From JAHCHG01 sp041745765 (lineage in GTDB: Bacteria; Acidobacteriota; Blastocatellia; Pyrinomonadales; Pyrinomonadaceae): DNA of 64,000 bases. A program made the translations under genes and the position numbers. Location: contig JBGTIH010000121.1 of the NCBI GenBank assembly GCA_041745765.1, positions 62,001 through 126,000 of the forward strand, read 5' to 3'. Under the pieces are notes generated by a model, which worked only from the letters and a program-made list of their open reading frames with translations, was not told the DNA's origin and made no database searches. The first letter of the stretch is position 1. The number at the start of each line of letters is the position of its first letter. Positions 61,038 to 64,000 of the stretch are shown in pieces.

Positions 61038-61708
61038 TTTTCCGTTTTCCGTTTAATAAAAATATGACCGATCTCACCCGGCGGCGGTCCCCATTTGTGG
61101 TTGCCTTCGTCGTCAAAACCCTGATCGAGATTGGTGATTTGCGTCGGTGTAATTTCGGTCTTTGAAACCGTATGCGTCGCGCCGCGCAGAGTTGATTTAC
61201 AAGTTTTTTCTGTTCCCGACGAACCTTTGAAAAGTTTCGTATTGATCTTTTCGAAAATCATATCGCAGCCTGCTTCGTGCGTCAGATTTTCCAGCGTCAG
61301 ATTCTTCAAAATTGCCGGATTTTTATAAGCGTTGACGACTTGTTCCTGATTTTTGATGCGATGAATTTCGATAATAATTTTGTTTTCGGCATCTCGTTTG
61401 ATGACATAAACTCTTTGCCGATAAGGTTTTGTGCGCGATTCGGCGGCTTGATTTTCGACATACAGCGCGAGCGCATTGTTTAATCCGGCGATTGAAACGG
61501 GCTGAACGTGCAGAATTGCTCGAATATGCCGGTATTTTGCGTCCGCTTCCTCGTCCCGATCAACCTGCGCGAAAGTATCAAAACTTCCGGTCATCCACGC
61601 ACCGATTGTTTTAATTTCCTTATCAACAAACGATTTTTGCGCGAATATTATTTGCGGAATGATTAGAATTATACAAAAAATAACCGGGAAAATAATTTTT
61701 TTCAGCAT
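61034..61708 (-). CDS. Secreted CpcT/CpeT-like protein (DUF1001)
   Basis: From ATG 61708 a 224-residue protein with a signal peptide (MLKKIIFPVIFCIILIIPQ, cut after IFAQ). The rest follows the CpcT/CpeT chromophore lyase pattern: IGAWMTGSFDTFAQ, YRHIRAILHVQPV, LYVENQAA, TKPYRQRVYVIKRD, HEAGCDMIFEKIN, CKSTLRGATHTVSKTEI and LDQGFDDEGNHKWGPP. CpeT attaches phycobilins in cyanobacteria; no phycobiliprotein gene is present here. Function unknown. Translationally coupled to the acyl-CoA ligase. Confidence 0.78.
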   Translation of the reverse strand: MLKKIIFPVIFCIILIIPQIIFAQKSFVDKEIKTIGAWMTGSFDTFAQVDRDEEADAKYRHIRAILHVQPVSIAGLNNALALYVENQAAESRTKPYRQRVYVIKRDAENKIIIEIHRIKNQEQVVNAYKNPAILKNLTLENLTHEAGCDMIFEKINTKLFKGSSGTEKTCKSTLRGATHTVSKTEITPTQITNLDQGFDDEGNHKWGPPPGEIGHIFIKRKTEN

Positions 61709-61877
61709 AACAAAATGATTTAAGACAATTTTCAAAAATACTAACATAAAAATTTGATATAAGTCTAGGACAAATTTACATAATTTTCTTTGACAAGACT
61801 GTCTTTAAACAAGTATTATCAAAACATTTCAACTTGTCATAGATACATAACTAATTTATCATTTGGTTTCAACTTTT

Positions 61878-61925
61878 AAGTTCCAAGTTTCAAGTTTCAA
61901 GACGGAACTTGGAACACGGAACTTA
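61878..61925. repeat. aagttcc/aagtttc heptamers with inverse arm upstream of hyuA
   Basis: Units aagttccaagtttcaagttt run from 61878 to 61901, and an inverse arm (ggaacttggaacacggaac) follows to 61925. It resembles the array at 52487-52542. It lies about 20 nt ahead of the hyuA start, the one clear case in this window of an array sitting at the 5' side of a gene. Confidence 0.75.
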
Positions 61926-61947
61926 GACCTAAAAAAAGGAAAAAAAT

Positions 61948-63996
61948 ATGAGTTATCGTCTTGGGATAGATGTCGGCGGAACATTTACCGATCTTTTGCT
62001 TTTTAACGAAAAAACCGGCGCAATGACGCTCGAAAAAACGCCTTCGACTCCGGCGGATCAATCAATCGGAATCTTAAACGGTATTCACAAAATCGTTGAT
62101 GCAGCGGGACTTTCGCCCGCAGATTTAAGTTTGATTTTGCACGGAACGACCGTTGCAACGAACGCCGTTTTGGAAGGAAAAGGCGCACTCGTTGGGCTGA
62201 TTACAACCAAAGGTTTTGAGCAAATTCTGCACGTCGCACGTTCGCAAACGCCCGGACCGCTTGCCGGTTGGATAATTATGCAAAAGCCCGATCCGCTCGC
62301 GCCGCTTTATTTAACACGCGGTGTTTCGTGCCGAATGACGGCAAAAGGTGCGGAATCATCGCCGATTGATGAAGCCGAAATTCGTGCTTTTGTCAAAGAA
62401 TTGCACGATGCAGGCATCGAAGCTCTGACGATTTCGCTGATAAATTCATTTGCGAGCGGCGCACACGAAAGAAAAATCCGCGAAATTGCCAATGAGATGT
62501 TTCCTGATTTGCCGGTAACGATTTCGACCGAAATTTTGCCCGAATTCCGCGAATACGAACGCTGTTTGACGACCGTGATGAATTCTTACGTTCGACCGAA
62601 AATGGCAAATTATTTGAAGGGAATTCAGGAAAAATTAGCCGAAGCGAATTTGAATCCGACCGTCAATATCGTTCGTTCGGACGGCGGCGTAATGTCAATC
62701 GAAGCGGCGAAAAAATCGCCGGTTAATACGCTTCTTTCAGGTCCGAGCGGCGGCGCGGTCGCGGCAGCTTACGTTGGCGAACTTGCCGGATTTGATAAAG
62801 TTTTGGGCTTCGATATGGGCGGAACTTCGACCGATGTTTGCGTTACGATGGGCGGCGAACCGAATCTCGTACGTGAAACGCGAGTCGGCTATTATCCGGT
62901 CAAAGCGTCTTCGGTTGATGTACGGACAGTCGGCGCGGGCGGCGGATCAATCGCGCACGTTCCGATGACCGGCGCATTGCGGGTCGGACCGCAGTCAGCC
63001 GGAGCCGATCCGGGACCGGCGGCTTATAAACGCGGCGGCGAAGAACCAACGGTTACTGACGCAAATGTAGTTTTAGGACATCTTCCGCCAAGGCTTTTGG
63101 GCGGCGAAATGACTCTGGATGTCGAAGCTTCGCGCAACGCCGTCAAAAAAATTGCCGACACTTTGGGTTTGACAATTGAACAAGCCGCGCAGGGAATTAT
63201 TGATATTGTCAACGAAAATATGTTCGGCGCATTGCGTCTGGTGAGCGTTCAGCGCGGACTCGATCCGAGAGATTTCGCGCTCGTTGCCTTCGGCGGCGCA
63301 GGTCCGCTTCACGGCAATTATTTATCAAAGCTTTCGGGCGCGTTTCCGTGCATTTCGCCGCCGACTCCGGGCGTTTTGTCCGCGCTCGGTTTTCTGCATT
63401 CCGACATCAAAAACGAGTTTTCGCAAACGATGATTCGCGAATTAAATAAAATTGATCTGGCGGAATTCGGCGAGATTTTTACGAAATTAGGCAACGAATC
63501 AACCGCTTGGCTCGATGGCGAAAATATCATTAAAGACCGTCAAAAATTGGTTTATCAAGTTGATGTGCGCTATTATCGGCAAGGTTTCGAGTTTCCGATT
63601 TCGGTGCAGCCCGACCAATTTGCCACCGAAGAAGGCAAAGCAAAATTCGTCGCGGATTTCAAAGAAATTCACGAAAAAAATTACGGTTTTAATATTGATT
63701 CGGCAATCGAAGTCGTCAATCTGCGCGTCATCGGCATCGGGCAAGTTCGCAAAGTCGAACTGCCGAAATTTGAAGCTGGCGATGAAAACGCGGCTTCGGC
63801 AATAGTCGAAATGTATCCGGCTTGGTTTGACGGAAAGCAAATGGACACAAACATTTACGACCGCGAACAACTAAAACCGAATCACATAATTGAAGGTCCG
63901 GCAATCGTTACGCAGAAAGATTCGACCACCGTAATTTTGCCCGGACATTACGGCAAAGTTGATGAATATCTGAACATTTTGATTTATCCGAACTAA
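61948..63996 (+). CDS. hyuA: Hydantoinase/5-oxoprolinase subunit A
   Basis: A 682-residue ATP-dependent hydrolase subunit: YRLGIDVGGTFTDLLLF (phosphate-binding motif), LHGTTVATNAVLEGKGALVG, TVNIVRSDGGVMSIEAAKKSP (segments), FDMGGTSTDVCV, GAGGGSIAH and FGGAGPLHGNYL. It opens hydantoins or 5-oxoproline with subunit B, which would be expected just beyond the window. A good site (aaaaagg) lies 9 nt ahead of the start. It is divergent from the CpeT-like gene. Confidence 0.92.
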   Translation: MSYRLGIDVGGTFTDLLLFNEKTGAMTLEKTPSTPADQSIGILNGIHKIVDAAGLSPADLSLILHGTTVATNAVLEGKGALVGLITTKGFEQILHVARSQTPGPLAGWIIMQKPDPLAPLYLTRGVSCRMTAKGAESSPIDEAEIRAFVKELHDAGIEALTISLINSFASGAHERKIREIANEMFPDLPVTISTEILPEFREYERCLTTVMNSYVRPKMANYLKGIQEKLAEANLNPTVNIVRSDGGVMSIEAAKKSPVNTLLSGPSGGAVAAAYVGELAGFDKVLGFDMGGTSTDVCVTMGGEPNLVRETRVGYYPVKASSVDVRTVGAGGGSIAHVPMTGALRVGPQSAGADPGPAAYKRGGEEPTVTDANVVLGHLPPRLLGGEMTLDVEASRNAVKKIADTLGLTIEQAAQGIIDIVNENMFGALRLVSVQRGLDPRDFALVAFGGAGPLHGNYLSKLSGAFPCISPPTPGVLSALGFLHSDIKNEFSQTMIRELNKIDLAEFGEIFTKLGNESTAWLDGENIIKDRQKLVYQVDVRYYRQGFEFPISVQPDQFATEEGKAKFVADFKEIHEKNYGFNIDSAIEVVNLRVIGIGQVRKVELPKFEAGDENAASAIVEMYPAWFDGKQMDTNIYDREQLKPNHIIEGPAIVTQKDSTTVILPGHYGKVDEYLNILIYPN

Positions 63997-64000
63997 TAAA

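Overview
The window reads as a chromosomal segment of a moderately AT-rich Gram-negative bacterium. The gene families (an MglB-like roadblock protein beside an MglA-like GTPase, a giant TPR plus sigma-54 activator, DUF4097 proteins behind an ECF sigma factor, a CpeT-like secreted protein) suggest an Acidobacteriota lineage, possibly class Blastocatellia. That assignment is inference from gene content; no rRNA gene is present. I saw no tRNA, rRNA, CRISPR array, transposase or prophage.

Layout. 1-3.3 kb: 5' end of a TerC-type membrane protein, an aldo/keto reductase, an antitoxin-like gene with a truncated PIN-toxin remnant, free-methionine sulfoxide reductase and an MBL-fold hydrolase. 3.2-10.3 kb (minus): a light and flavin operon running moaA, a photolyase with swapped domain order, a flavin reductase, a 48-residue DUF2256 protein, an FeS-BCP-type photolyase without the usual cysteine-rich segment, an FAD amine oxidase, DUF2805 and rlmF, mostly with touching or overlapping stop and start codons. 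10.4-17.5 kb: esterase, methyltransferase, an O-antigen ligase broken inside short tandem repeats, nested palindromic repeats, and the sigma-54 regulator. 17.8-24.8 kb (minus): quinone reductase, then an amino-sugar cluster (yvcK, glmU, glmS) with a BrnT/BrnA pair and an orphan STN-domain protein inside it. 25-32 kb: mglB/mglA, two homologous small membrane proteins, a fasciclin lipoprotein, dcd, and an ECF sigma/anti-sigma/DUF4097 operon. 32-36 kb: comM and a long-chain acyl-CoA ligase. 36-48 kb: an exopolysaccharide cluster (polymerase, two GT2 enzymes, flippase, AsnB-like amidotransferase, methyltransferase, NodB-like protein) preceded by a sigma-like gene and a divergent zinc-finger anti-sigma-like gene. 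48-64 kb: a META/DUF4377 protein, then a catabolic island with isochorismatase-like amidase, CaiB-type CoA transferase, MFS carrier, dihydropyrimidinase-like hydrolase, GntR repressor, bicupin, a second amidohydrolase, acyl-CoA ligase, CpeT-like protein and hyuA.

The most unusual recurring signal is not a gene. At least ten loci carry short degenerate tandem repeats (unit usually 7, sometimes 8 nt), generally arranged as two inverted arms that could fold into a hairpin, and nearly always starting at or within about 15 nt of a stop codon on the 3' side of a gene. Related arrays lie in frame inside moaA, an MFS gene, an acyl-CoA ligase and the O-antigen ligase. In the ligase, two such arrays coincide exactly with the two points where the reading frame breaks and is regained.
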